From Panax quinquefolius (lineage: Eukaryota; Streptophyta; Magnoliopsida; Apiales; Araliaceae): a DNA stretch of 64,000 nt. The first letter of the stretch is position 1, and every line of letters starts with the position of its first letter. Shown here one piece after another: positions 11,342-22,831 of this stretch. The position numbers and the translations under genes were made by a program. The notes under the pieces were generated by a model. It ran no database searches, was not told the DNA's origin, and saw only the letters and a list, made by a program, of their open reading frames with translations. The stretch spans positions 119,200,043 to 119,264,042 of the forward strand of contig CM035152.1 of NCBI GenBank assembly GCA_020205615.1, given 5' to 3'.

Positions 11342-14327
11342 TATGACACCCCCAACATAGGTATACATAACCCATCTTGAATCGCCAAATACATGGTACA
11401 TAATACAAATACAAACTTAATTATACAAATGTCGTGTAATATACGAAAAAACATAGCTGAGAGTTTAAACAGGAATATTACATTCTAGACAATATCCACT
11501 CTCAAATAGAGTCCTCATTACATTTATTGTCACACTATTTTATAGAATAGTGAGGACTACTATAACACCATCTCGGACCATTACTCTGTTCCCCAGGCTA
11601 AATCGGCCACGCTCTCATTTCACAAGAGAACAATGAAAGCAAAAGGGTGAGCTCAACTAGCCCAGTAAGAAATATTATGACTAAGATAATACGGGATAAA
11701 TTATCATTAGCCTTCAATAATGTTAAACTAGTAAAATACAATAGACATCAAGTTTAATTGTAGCGGAATAAGCAATCCATTAGAAGAGTCAAGTAGAGCA
11801 TGATATATACTATCTTTTATGATTTAAAATGTTTTCATCAATTTTTATCATTTGAGACTCGACAAATAAATAAACCACATCATCGAATCATCCTTGCACT
11901 ACTGGGCCAAGGATATTCATTAAATCATCAATGGTCAAATGACTATACCGAATAATCCATGGTCATAATCATACCAAAAGCTGTCCATCAACGCACTAGA
12001 ATACAATTGAGGACTTTTACCACATCATTTATAATATTATAGGTCATGATTATACCGAATGATCCCTGGTCATAATCATTCCAAGTCCATCTATGCACGT
12101 AAGTCAAAGATGACTTTCATCACAATATAAGCATGAGGATGATGACAATGACATAATAATTCAATAAAAACAAGTTCAAGAATAAATTTTAAAGATTTAT
12201 AAGTTAATTTATCCTAAAATCAATTACGTCCAAATTGTCAACATGATACTTCTTTGTGGAGTAAAATTTAAGAATGCTCAGAAGAATATTTCCATGAAAA
12301 GATACTGGATGAAGCGCAAATATCCAGGATATTCTACAAATTTTATGGAGTATAGAAGCCAAAACTTTAACCAACTGAGTATAGTAGAATATATGAAGCG
12401 CAAATGGATTTTCACCGTAGTGCGATAATCCACATAGACGCATCATTTCCACAATTTAATAAGGAATGAATACTGAATGATCATTCACCATGCATGCAGG
12501 TAATCCATATAGGCGAGTTATTCCAACAAAATAATAAAGAATGGAATAACGTAAGAATTCACCGAGCATGCAATAGACCATACGAATAGGTTATTCCCAA
12601 CGAAATAATAAAGAATGGAACAAGGTCATGCGTAATCGCACGCAGATAGGATATTCAACGAGAATAATAAAGAATGGAACCGAGTCACATCGTAATCGCA
12701 CGGGCATATGATGTTCCAACAGAATAATAGAGAATGGAACTAGGTCATGCGTAATCCGCACAGACAAGATGTTCCAAAAGAATAATAAAGAATGGAATAC
12801 CAATAGAATTCACCAGGCATGTGATAGAATAGCGTAGAGCGGTTATTCCAATGGAATAATAAAGAATGGAATAACGTAAGAATTTCACCATGTATGCGGA
12901 TTGACAGCGCCAAACGAGTTATTCCAACTTAATAATAAAGAATGGAATAACAAATCTTACGAGTATTGAAAGAAAATAACTCTCTTCATGAATACGAAAG
13001 AATAATACCCCTTACCTTAAAAGAAGACTGGATACTGGAATAGTGAGGTAGCAAACTTCTCTTCTTCTTTCTCTCTATAATTTCTCTCTATAATAATTGC
13101 TCTATAGCTTTAGTGAATTGGTGAAAAATGAAGGAAGAATGAAATTCTATTTATAGGAAAATATAGTTTCGATAATTGCATGTTTTGGGGCTCAAAATAT
13201 TACAATATAATACCTTCCTCTTTTTCTTCATTTTTAATTTAGTCCTGCAAGTATTATCAAACTTGCACCACCTCCCCTAATAGTAAATAATGTGAATCAA
13301 TAGCTCAATCATGTGAATCAATAGTTATAATCATGTGAAAATATGAATTATAGTATAGTACCTCCATCTATACCTTCATTTTTAACTTAGTCATGCAAGT
13401 ATTATCAATCTTGCACCAACTCCCCTAATAGTACAAGAATGTGAATCAATAGTACACACATGTGAACAAATAGTTATAATCATGTGAATTAATAGCAATT
13501 ACTTGCTCATTTATCTGATTAATTACCCGACTGGTCAGTAAACCTTCTAGATATCAATTAATATCGGAATAAATGTCGATTTCCACTAACACTAATAATT
13601 CCAACACAATGGAACTATCAATTTCATCTTTAATCAACACAAATTTATTCATTATTAATATTATAACTCACAATTTTTAACAACTAGGTCGTTCCCAGGA
13701 AAGAGGGGGCTTTCCGATAAGAATTTCTCCTTATTGGCGCGCAATTAGATGACCAAACCTCTCATTAACAGAACTTCTAGACATTGTAAATATTGAAATT
13801 TAATAATATAAATAACTTTGTCGTCTCAATTATTGATTTAATAATATAACATATTATGCAGATGATACTGTGACAATAATCCAATCAATAATATGAGAGA
13901 TATGATGCAACAATTACTGTAGCAATAATTGAGTATAACTGAGTGACTTCTCACGTAAGCATCAATAACCAATACTGGTGTCTTACTATGCAACCACACA
14001 GACATCATTCTTTACTTTACTACCTGGGTAGTTCAACGGTTTTAACGGTAACACTTTCGTAGTTATTTTTATAAAAGATAATTACATAGTTTTCTAACTA
14101 CGATAATACTTCCATTGTGGGGTCCACCAATGATTGTCTTGCGTCGTCTGAATATTCCTGTTAAAACGAATATTCCCGACCAATCGAATATTATATAACC
14201 ACTTACTTACTTTGCAAAATGTGTAAATATTACCCACAACTATAATATTATATTATATCCATACCATAATATTAAAAAATATATTTTGAGAAAATTATTC
14301 TTTATTCACAAAAGTTGGGGTCTTACA
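11342..14327 (-). repeat. 5' LTR of element A
   Basis: 2986 bp, matching the 3' LTR at 1646-4636 along its full length. The first dinucleotide in plus text has decayed from TG to TA (TATGACACCCCC). A minus-strand TATA box (TATAAATA) is at 13148-13155 and the conserved AAGGTAAGGGG is at 13008-13018. The 60-bp array occupies about 12430-12975. CTGGA follows at 14328-14332. Confidence 0.9.
12430..12975 (-). repeat. Minisatellite with paired arms in the 5' LTR of A
   Basis: Several units hold a long inverted repeat. GTTATTCCA pairs with TGGAATAAC at 12517-12525/12542-12550, 12842-12850/12867-12875 and 12918-12926/12943-12951. In another unit the arms are GTTCCA and TGGAAC (12713-12718/12735-12740). 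The loop of 16-17 bases contains AATAATAAAGAA. The arms differ between units and pairing is kept. Confidence 0.75.
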
Positions 14328-14332
14328 CTGGA
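14328..14332 (+). repeat. Target-site duplication of element A (right)
   Basis: CTGGA, identical to 1641-1645. Confidence 0.9.
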
Positions 14333-14771
14333 GGTATAAACCAAGGAAGAACATTCTAATCGGGGAGGACCGATGATGGAATATGTTATACACATCCTCA
14401 ACAGATAAAGCTTTATCCCCCAGAGTCTCTTGTACATGAGAGATACATCCTCGGTGGAAAGTTTGTACCATAGATTAAGGACTTTGGTGATAACCCCAAT
14501 GTTAACATCCTGAAAGTTCTTGAGAGTTTTGGATCACGCGTCCAATCAATTCGCTAGGGTGGTCAGTGATAACTCCAGTCCCCATCAGAAAGTGTGGGAG
14601 CAAATAGTAATCATATTCCATTGGAGAACAGTCCAACAAACCACATACGTCATAGATTTGCATCATGTTGTCGTACATTGCATCATGATTATCTTGTCAC
14701 ATTTCAAGTGTCTAGTATTCTTTATCCTATCCATGCCATTGCATTGCATGAATATGATAAAGAAAGGCATC
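14333..14771 (+). other. Internal sequence of Tat-like element F1, right part
   Basis: Continues the 1-1645 segment after element A. On the minus strand a protein-like stretch can be read from about 14610 down (it includes the words DHPSELIGRVIQNSQ and KLSTEDVSLMYKRLW, in two frames) and would run on across the A insertion. This fits a decayed antisense ORF before a Tat 3' LTR, but I recognise no domain. A short purine run (GATAAAGAAAGG, 14757-14768) precedes the LTR start at 14772 and may be the polypurine tract. Confidence 0.4.
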
Positions 14772-15635
14772 TATAGACACTCAAAATTTTGCATTCCTAT
14801 TACTAACATTGCAGGAAGGCAGAATCGTCTTTTAGAGATAACCCTGGAGGACAAAGCAGTTCCAGTTTCGGAAATCCCACCGGAGAAGCCTTTTCAATCT
14901 CGAAGATAACCCCGAGATATTCAATCTTGGAAACAACACCAGGAGTTTCAATCTCAAACTCGGAGATTACCTTGAGGAGTGCAGTTGTAGTTCCAGAGAT
15001 AACCCCGGAGATGCTCATTTCAACCCTTGCAGTCAGCTTCAACCTCGGAGATATCCCCGAGGCACTCAGTCCCAAACCTGGAGATAACCCCAGGAGGTCA
15101 GGCACACCTCAGAGATAATCCTGAGGACATCTAGTACTTGCAGCAGCCCAATCTCAGAGATAACCCTGAGAAACGACTGCTTTATTAACCCAAACCGGAG
15201 ATAACCCCGGTGAGGGGAAAAATCATCATTTTACCACCTCGATTCCACACGTGCTCCATCTCAACACATTTCAACATACATTCCTCACAGAAGTGTCCCA
15301 CAAGAACCAAATAGCTATAATCCCAAGTAACTACTACACAGGATAACACACAGATGGAATTTGAAGCTTGAAGACCAAGGGCATGGTTTCATTTTCCTGA
15401 CTTCTTACAACCTCTTATCCCATGTAATTTGTGTATCTCTCAACAACAGTACTCCGATATAGGTCTTATACACCTTAATCGGATGCCCGGATTGAAGTTC
15501 TGAAAGTTCGAGTGGACATCACGTTGCATGCTTGCACGTATTTTAAAATGGTGGGACCCGCAGAGCCTGGGGCACCCCGAGCAACCGCAGGTGCATCTGC
15601 GACTACCGCAGGTACACCCGCGGCTCCCCCCTCTA
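14772..15635 (+). repeat. U3 half of Tat-like LTR F1
   Basis: It starts TATAGACACTCAAAATTTTGC, a decayed TGTAGACACTC. The homologous LTR F2 starts (reverse strand) at 49856 with TGTAGACACTC. The two align through a hairpin array and a GC-rich block, up to the CCTCTA just before the TATA box of F2. Here the match stops at 15635 and Athila LTR sequence follows. The missing R-U5 half is at 22832-24629 in reverse orientation, the basis of the inversion proposed in the findings. Confidence 0.7.
14826..15211 (+). repeat. Array of covarying hairpins with loop AGATAACC
   Basis: About eleven units spaced roughly 30-50 bp. Perfect stems around an 8-base loop are CCTCGG/CCGAGG (15043-15062), CCTGG/CCAGG (15077-15094), CCTCAG/CTGAGG (15107-15126), TCTCAG/CTGAGA (15152-15171) and ACCGG/CCGGT (15194-15211). 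ATCTCG/CGAGAT (14897-14918) pairs around a slightly longer loop. Others are imperfect or use G-T pairs (14926-14943, 14959-14976). The loop is AGATAACC or a one-base variant. Sequence between units is not conserved. The array lies upstream of the LTR TATA box, so within U3. Confidence 0.85.
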
Positions 15636-17059
15636 GGGTTTTATACCCACGAATCGTGTCCTAATTCAAGCTTAATCGGTGTTAATTCCTTATTTTTATG
15701 TGTTGCTTTTACTTGTTTAGTGTTATTTTGTGTATAGGTTAGGTGGTGTGGCAATTGATCAAAAAGGGTGAAATGGTGGCAAAATTTGGCAAGCAAGGAG
15801 CAATTCAAGTAAACTAGCAGAAGCCACCGCCTTGAGCGAGCTCTTTATACCTAACACCCGTCAGGCGGGGTCTTGATCTCGATTAACGATCTACTAGCTA
15901 GCATTGAGAGGCACAATCTAGCTTACACCCCGTAAGGCGAGGTACAGGGATGTGAAGACTGCTGGTTTGTCTCAAATGCTGCATGAACGTGAACTTAAGT
16001 GTTTGGGATGGCTTGGGAATCATATTGGCATGGATGTGTAATCAGCATATATGTCTTAGCAATATAATTGACAACAAACAACAAGATGGATAGAATGCAA
16101 GGCAATTAACATTGATAGAAGATAGATTTTGGAGCAAACACTGGAGTGAAGATTTTTAAAGGATTTTTCAGATCAATTGCAATTGGAGCTATAGAAAAGG
16201 GTGGTTCTGGATTTATTCTTTTCTTTTAGTTTTATATTTGTAATTAAGAGGATGTTTTCTTTAATTACTTCAATCTTTATTTCATTAATGATGAACTAAA
16301 TTACTTTTTAGGCTTATGGCAGATCTTTAAGTGGAACGATGATTATGCAACTTTGATTTTGAGTTTAATAAGATATTCTTAAGTTTATCTATATTAATTT
16401 GTGTTTTATGAATTGCCTGATCACCAATTCTTTGTGGACTTGTATGGATTTGAGAGAGGAAATACGAGTCTAGACTTAGTTAATATAACGTGTGTTCTTG
16501 AATTCTGTGAATGAATGGAATCTTGATGAATGTTAGGGTAGAGATATGCTTAACATCGCATGTAATCAGATAGAGAACTTGGACTTAAACCTTCTTTGAT
16601 TGTAATTCACATAGAGATATAGTGAGTTAGTTAATTAAGGTGTTTAACTTAATTCTATCTAATTTGTGGATTTTAGTTAATATGGTGTTAGTGCATCGAG
16701 AGGTGGCTAATTCTACTTAAGTGTTCTTGATTAATAAACTGGGATAGTGATTTAGACTAGAATAAAGGGAAATAATCAGAGTAAAGCTTAGGGTGAAGTT
16801 GTAAACTTAATTCTTTAATAATTGTTTAAAAATTCAGTTTTTATATTTGTTGATTGTTTGGTATTTTTAATAATTTTAGTTTTTATAATTTTAATCATTA
16901 AATTGGATAGTTAATAAAATTGGGATTAATAGGAAACTGGTAATTGTGAGGTTTTAATTCATACTAAATTCCTTGTGGGAACGATACTCTACTTATCATT
17001 ATATTACTTGTTGACCACGTATACTTGTGTGTTGTGCATATATAAATTTTTACCCAACA
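15636..17059 (+). repeat. 3' LTR of Athila element B (displaced)
   Basis: Matches the Athila LTR at 52313-53761 in the opposite orientation, from GGGTTTTATACCCACGAATCG to the end TTTTTACCCAACA. The first dozen or so bases are missing at the junction with Tat-like sequence. About 1424 bp against 1449 bp. It contains GC-rich short inverted repeats around 15830-15960 and is followed directly by pol of element E, broken in the linker after RNase H. Confidence 0.85.
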
Positions 17060-17064
17060 CTTCC
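17060..17064 (+). repeat. Target-site duplication of Athila element B (one side)
   Basis: CTTCC on the plus strand, GGAAG in the sense of E. The partner at 53762-53766 is AGAAA. Both cover the same pol positions, as the alignment with E2 at 36251-36265 shows, and differ by two G/A changes. Degenerate, but in the exact register expected. Confidence 0.6.
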
Positions 17065-17497
17065 TCCTCATACGCATCATCTTCATGTCCATGGTTTGAG
17101 CAGCTTTAGCTTTATCGATTAAAGTCGATTCTACTCGTATATTTTCCATCATCACGTCGGTCCCTAGAGTTTTTAACTCTATCTCCATCCTTTGTAAGTC
17201 ATACCAAATGGGCCTTTGCATTGACAATATCGCACTCGTACCTGCATATGATCTTCTACTCAATGCTTCAGCTACCACGTTTGCTTTTCCAGGATGGTAT
17301 TGAATGGTATGATCGTAATCTTTCAACAGCTCGAGCCAACGTCGTTGTCGCATGTTGAGTTCCTTTTGGGTGAAGAAATATTTGAGGCTTTTATGATCTG
17401 TATAGATACCCACTTTCTCCCCATACAGGTAATGCCTCCAGATTTTAAGCGAAAAACGACTGCTGCCAACTCTAGATCATGAGTAGGATAATTCCTC
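17060..17497 (-). pseudogene. pol: RNase H C-terminal part and linker, element E
   Basis: Minus-strand frame with [20 protein letters not shown] (catalytic Asp of RNase H), [11 protein letters not shown] and [16 protein letters not shown], all standard in Ty3/gypsy RNase H and its linker. The frame ends at MRMRRK, where the Athila LTR begins. The same codons resume at 53761-53766 on the plus strand with a 5-bp overlap, so 17060 and 53762 look like the two sides of one insertion. A 1-bp insertion near 17550 separates this frame from the RT frame. Confidence 0.9.
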
Positions 17498-18664
17498 TCA
17501 TATTCTTTGAGTTATCGTGAGACATAGGCTATGACTTTCCCATATTGCATGAGAAACACATCCTAACCCTCTGCCTGAAGCATCGCTGTAGATGACAAAT
17601 CCCTCCGAACCAGATGGTATTGTTAGAACAGGTGCTGAAATGAGTCTCCTCTTGAGTTCATGAAAACTCTTCTCAAATTCCTCGCTCCAACCGAATTTTG
17701 TATCTTTTCGAGTCAGCTGAGTTAATGGAGTGGTGATTCGAAAAAATCCTTCCATGAATCTCCGATAATAACCAGCTAAGCCCAGAAAGCTACATACTTC
17801 GGTCACTGACTTACGCTGCTCCCAGTTTTGTATTATTTCAATCTTTGCTGGGTCAACAGATATTCTGTGATTTGATATCACGTTCCCAAGGAATGCTACT
17901 TCCTCAAGCCAAAACTCGCATTTCTTTAACTTGGCATATAACTTGTTTTCACGAAGCTTTTGAAGTATCATCCTCAAGTGTTGCTCATGATCTTCATGGC
18001 TTTTGGAGTATATGAGGATTTCATCAATAAAGGCAACCACAAAATGATCCAAAATTTCCTTAAATACTCGGTTCATCATATCCATGAAGGCAGCAAGAGC
18101 ATTAGTGAATCCAAAAGACATGACTAGGAATTCATAATGCCCGTACAGAGTTTTGTAAGTAGTTTTTGGGATGTCATTAGTTTTAATCTTTAACTGGTGA
18201 TATCCGGAATGAAGATCGATCTTTGAAAAGAATTTGGCGCCTTGCAACTGGTCAAACAGGTCATCAGTGCGAGGTAACGGATACCTATTTTTGATGGTGA
18301 CATGATTCAAATCCTGATAGTCAATACAAAGTTGCATACTTCCATCTTTCTTCTTTACAAATAGAACTGGAGCACCCCAAGGAGACGTACTAGGATGAAT
18401 GAAACCGATGTCTAACAATTCCTGTAGTTGGGTTTTTAACTCCTGAAGTTCAATAGGAGCCATTCGATATGGGACTTTGGAAATGGGTTTTATACCGAGT
18501 TCAAGGTCAATACCAAACTCAATTTCATGCTCTAGGGGTAGGCCAAGAAGTTCGTTAGGGAATACATCAGGAAATTTATTAACAATAGAAATATCATTCA
18601 AATCTGACGTATTTTTGTTTAAATCCGTGACATGAGCTAAGAAAGCTTGACATCCATTTTTCAA
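17498..18664 (-). pseudogene. pol: Reverse transcriptase and start of RNase H, element E
   Basis: This 388-codon open frame is the best kept RT in the window. Visible in order: [65 protein letters not shown] (first catalytic Asp), [21 protein letters not shown] and [10 protein letters not shown] (RNase H Asp). The catalytic motif, FIDD in active relatives and in E2, reads FIDE here (Glu codon 18020-18022), which should abolish polymerase activity. A 1-bp insertion after GLGCV throws RNase H out of frame. The interior is otherwise free of stops, in contrast with A. Confidence 0.93.
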
Positions 18665-19065
18665 TAAAACGAATAGTTTTATGGCTTGATATGATAGTGA
18701 TTGACTTTAGTGGTTTGGTTGCTTGAATTCGTATAATAGGTTGGTTAGGAATATGAAAGATAACAGCCTTACAAAAATAATCAATTTTAGCATGATGAGT
18801 AGTTAACCAATCAATACCTAAAATCACATCAAATGCAAGTATTTTCAAGGAGATAAGATCGACTGGTAACGTGAGGGTACCGATTTGAATCAAACAAAAC
18901 TTAGAAACAATGGATGTAATGAAGGTTTCTCCCAACAGAGTTTCAACAGATAAGTCAAAGTCTAATTTTTTGAAGTCAAATTTAAACTTTGAGCTCAAGT
19001 TGAAGAAATAAAGGAATGGGTAGAACTAGTATCAAATAAGGTATAGACTTCGCAAGAGTTTGTGA
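18594..19065 (-). pseudogene. pol: Aspartic protease, element E
   Basis: Retropepsin domain N-terminal to RT. The open stretch 18594-18998 has [16 protein letters not shown] and [19 protein letters not shown]. The active site just upstream (around 19030-19060) reads TLFDTSSTHSFIS in a neighbouring frame, DTS in place of DTG, so a frameshift separates it from the rest. Another frameshift near 18660 separates it from RT. Inactive. Confidence 0.85.
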
Positions 19066-19410
19066 TTAGCTTACCAATAATGACCTCGTTCGGGTTCCTT
19101 GCTTTTTGGGAGGTCACGACAAATGCTCTGTAATATCCCGAGAGTTTGAGAATCTAGTACATGATAATGATCCTTAGAGAAAGATAATTAACGGGTCAAA
19201 GAATATGTAGTACTCAAATATAATTGAGTCTAAATAAAGGTTATGAAATAAAACTTACAAGAATTTATTGTGAAGAATGGTTGGAGTGGTAATAAATAAA
19301 ACCTATATTAAGGTAATGTGTTAAAGATATTCAACGATAAATTTTGAAAAGAGATTTGGTGAAAACCGAGTAAGGGAGATTTCGTTGATTCCGAGGACGA
19401 AATCCTTATA

Positions 19411-19422
19411 AGGGGAGAAGGA
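19411..19422 (+). promoter_or_regulatory. Polypurine tract of insert I
   Basis: Purine run AGGGGAGAAGGA directly before the LTR start TGTGACAACCC; primer for plus-strand synthesis. Confidence 0.6.
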
Positions 19423-22231
19423 TGTGACAACCCGAATTTTTTTAAATTATTAAAATAAGAATTTAATAAGTAAAATTCTTATTATGATATGTATATATTT
19501 TGAATTATGTGTTTTGGTGTGAGGAAATTAAATTTATGTGAGTTTTAATAGTTGATTAAACTATTAAAGAAAGTGATGAAAATTAGTTATGAAAAAGGAA
19601 CAGGGTGGCAAAAGAAATTAACTAAATAATATTAGTTAATTAAGATGGAAATTATATTATGGAATAATATAATTTAATTTGTATGCCTTATTGGTAATAA
19701 AATTAGTATAAATTTAATCTAAATATATAAAGCGAGTAATTCACTTAATTTAAATAATGAATTAATATAAATATAATTGTTTTAATAAAGTGAGAAGGTA
19801 ATATATTACATGTAAGAGTAATGCGTTTATGTAATGGCTTAATATATTATATTTAGCCAATTGAATGTAAATGGAGTATGAGAATCAAAAAGGTTTGTAA
19901 TGGGTTAAATAAAATTGCAATTATTTTGGTTAAATAGGAATTATAATTAGTGAGGTTTAATTGAGTTTATTACTAAAATAAGTAATTATTTAAGTGTGAC
20001 ATTAGAAATATGTTATATGTCATAGTAAAGTAATAATAGTATATAATGATTAGCCTAACCATTGGGTTGTTTAACTAATGATGGAAAAGTGACGTTATGC
20101 TACGAAGATGGCTTAATGTGATATTGGTAATGCATGTAGGAGTTTTGTAACATAAGCCTTATGTTATTAGTGGTGGTTACTATTATATTAATTAATTACA
20201 TAACTATTACCCAAATGAGGAGTTACACATTAAGAAATCCTAGAATTTTTTTTTTTAGAGCAAGAGTCTTTGTGGAAGAGAGAAATAGAGAAATTGAGAG
20301 AGATAAAGAGAAATAGAGGAATTGAGAGAAGCTAGAAGAAGAAGAAGAAGCCATGGAAGAAGAAGAAGAAGAAGAAGAAGAAGAAGAAGAAGAAGAAGAA
20401 AAAGCTAGAAGAAGATAACTTCTAAACCCTTTTTTAATCTTTGATTTTTTTGGGTAGATTTATGTTTTTATAGATCTAGGGTAATAGATCATGCTTAATC
20501 TTGATTGTATTGGTTTAATCTTTGATTATTAAGAATCAAACAAGAGGATTCAAGAAAGAAAATGAGATGGAAAGAAAATTTGAAGAACAAAATTCGTAGG
20601 TTTTGAGTAATTGTGGACAGATCTTGTGAAATTCATACCTCTTTGGGTATAATGAGTTAGAAAGTGAGCCTTATATCTAATTGAAGTGATAGAAGTTAGC
20701 TATATTATGAAAGTGGAATCACATGAAAAATCCTTGTAGATTTCTTGCAGTGTCTGTTTTAGTAAGGCTGGTCCGAAGGGAAAACAATATGCCCATAAAA
20801 TCAAAACTGTTACGGTTTCTGACTTTGAAAAATTCATATAAATTCGTGTGTTTTGAATCTGAAAAAACTTAAAACTGAAAAGTTGTAGATACGAAAGTTT
20901 ACTAGCTAGACTTCCAAGATTGAGCCATTTTATGGACCAGATCATGTCCAAAATAAATTGTTTAGTAAGGTTGTCCAGAAAAATGAATTTTTCTGGACTA
21001 GTTGATGAAATTGCAGAATCTATTTTAGATGGATAAGGGTCTGACTTTAAGGCCTAGATGAGGTTTTAGTACATTGAGTAAGGGTTAATTCTATATAAGA
21101 AGGAACAAAGTGTCTAACTAATGGTTAATATTGGGTGTTATATGCATCTAAGTATGAAAATACGATAATACAAGAATAATAATGGAAAGAAATCGGAAAG
21201 GGCAATTTTTGATTTTTGATGAAAAATTAAACATGTAAACAATGTGTTGAATATGCATTTGTTTTTAAAACCAAAGTGGTACAATAAAATGGTGTGATAT
21301 ACGCACATTAAACTATAAGTACGATAGTCTAGCATGTGTGGTGATGAAAATGAAAATAAAACTGAGTTGCATATAAAACACAGTTAGATGTCTATAAAGA
21401 CATTATAAAGGATAATAAGATAAAGTAAGGTCTTAGAATAAATTTGACCATGAGATCGAGTATTGATTTTGTTTATTATCAATCTCACATATAGTGTAGG
21501 TTGTGCAAGGACGCAAAGTATTAGCGTGTTGGTAAAACGCTGGTAAAGGCAAGTCTTTCAATTCCTTTTTGTTATGTGAACTTGATGATGAACTGCTTTA
21601 AAATTTTATTGTATAACGTATTATATATGTCAAAAGTATGAAATGTGAAAGTCAATCTATGACTATGATGATTGAGCTATGAATGGTTATTGAGTAAGAA
21701 ACTCAATCTTTATAGTTGTTATGTGAGGTACAACATGTATGCTATGTTAGTTTTATGATAATGAGATGTATGTTGAGCATGTTATTATGTGCTACATGAT
21801 GCATGAAAACTGTAAGATTTTACTGAGCTGTCGAGCTCATTCTTGCAAATAACCATTTTTGCATATTCAAGAATTGAAGGTAACGCTATGTGCTACTTGA
21901 TTGATATGGATCAAAAGTGATACATGAAGATTTAATATCCTATCCAAGTTATTATTCTTGTAAACCATGTCTAATGTTTCGATAAATGTATTAATGTTGA
22001 ATTATAATATCGTTTTGCGATGTAAACTCTTGTAGTATTAAAATGATTATGAGATATTTAGATGTAAATGTTGAAAGTTTTGGGAACGAGAATAGTTTGT
22101 AATAGAAAATTTTAATTATTCCGCAAATTTCAATGGTTGTATTATTGTTTAATGATGTAAAATTAGAGGTTTAATGTATTGTTAACGACCGAAGTCGAGA
22201 ATTAAATTATTTAAATTTTGGGGTCGTTACA
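19423..22231 (+). repeat. 3' LTR of insert I
   Basis: 2809 bp from TGTGACAACCCGAATTT to GGGTCGTTACA. It holds a GAA microsatellite (20354-20402) in a purine-rich leader-like stretch after a run of T. No other copy of this LTR is in the window, and it has no ORF resembling a protein domain. Confidence 0.7.
20354..20402 (+). repeat. (GAA)n microsatellite
   Basis: Uninterrupted GAA repeats inside the LTR of insert I, preceded by purine-rich GAGAGA/GAAGAA tracts from about 20270. Confidence 0.95.
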
Positions 22232-22831
22232 CGCTTTCCCTTGAACTATTGGCTTTGAATTCTTTGGGACGACCTTTGGTGTCTCCATCCCAGCTGGACT
22301 TGACTTCACTACACGACAAAATCAGGCTAGGTGACCTTCTCTTCCATAATAATAATATGCTTTGGACTTCATCGTGCAGATTGGACTGATGTGTCCCTTC
22401 CCTCTGCATTTGAAGCATACGATCGGTGGTCGTTCTCCTTCCTTGAAAATGAGTGCTGGTGCTGCTGTCTTTCCATCATTGTTGAACCTTTTCTTCTTAA
22501 AATTTTCACTTCTATTGTCTTGACCATGATTACCACCGAAGTGGTTACCATTTCTAGCATGTTGATTCCCTCCATGTTTGTTGTCACCGCTTGGATGACT
22601 GCTACCACTGATATTATCGATTTGTCAGTTGCTCTCTCTTGGTTAGGTTGACTCATTATCGCACTCCAATAACTTAGCTCTATTCACAACATCTAAATAC
22701 AAGCAAAGTTTGTGAGAAATGAGGTATTAATGTATTTTGGGATTCAAACCTCGCAGAAACATTCGCTTTATTCTCTCCTTATTATCTACCAAATGGGATG
22801 CAAACTGGGACAACTCGGCAAACTTATCTAT
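22232..22831 (-). pseudogene. gag: Gag C-terminal half with zinc knuckles, element E
   Basis: Continues E upstream of protease on the minus strand. The first zinc knuckle is readable around 22385-22430 (CFKC-GKGHISP-C type). The second is decayed (YYYGREGHLA followed by a stop). The Ser/Asn/His-rich linker (22440-22650) is matched by E2 at 33840-34080. The C-terminal part of the capsid domain (FAKLSRF-type codons) is cut at 22831 by Tat-like sequence. The gag N-terminus and the 5' LTR of E are not in the window. Confidence 0.8.

Larger units (their letters stand above)
1646..14327 (-). mobile_element. Ty3/gypsy Tekay-type element A, complete but degenerate
   Basis: Two direct LTRs of about 3.0 kb flank a minus-strand gag-pol interior, with an initiator-Met type primer site beside the right (5') LTR and a perfect 5-bp target duplication outside. 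Minus-strand order is gag, protease, RT, RNase H, integrase with a chromodomain-like tail, which is the Tekay/Del chromovirus arrangement. The interior is full of frameshifts and holds a solo LTR of another family in gag. The two LTRs differ by many small indels, so the insertion is not recent, unless part of the difference is sequencing error. A lies inside Tat-like element F1. Confidence 0.9.
19129..22231 (+). mobile_element. Gypsy insert I (3' end and LTR) in element E
   Basis: Interrupts E between protease and zinc knuckle. It starts TGTAATATCCCGAG and ends GGTCGTTACA, flanked by TGCTC and CGCTT, a likely decayed 5-bp target duplication. 19129-19422 seems to be an LTR start fused to the 3' end of an interior: GATTCCGAGGACGAAATCC and the polypurine tract AAGGGGAGAAGG lie just before the full LTR at 19423. 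Most of the element has been lost by internal deletion. No coding sequence is recognised. Confidence 0.7.

Noticed and set aside
14826..15211. CRISPR-like repeat-spacer array
   Set aside because: Regular spacing and unique spacers resemble one at first sight, but the repeat is only an 8-base loop with varying stems, the spacers vary in length, no cas gene is present, and this is a plant nuclear retroelement.
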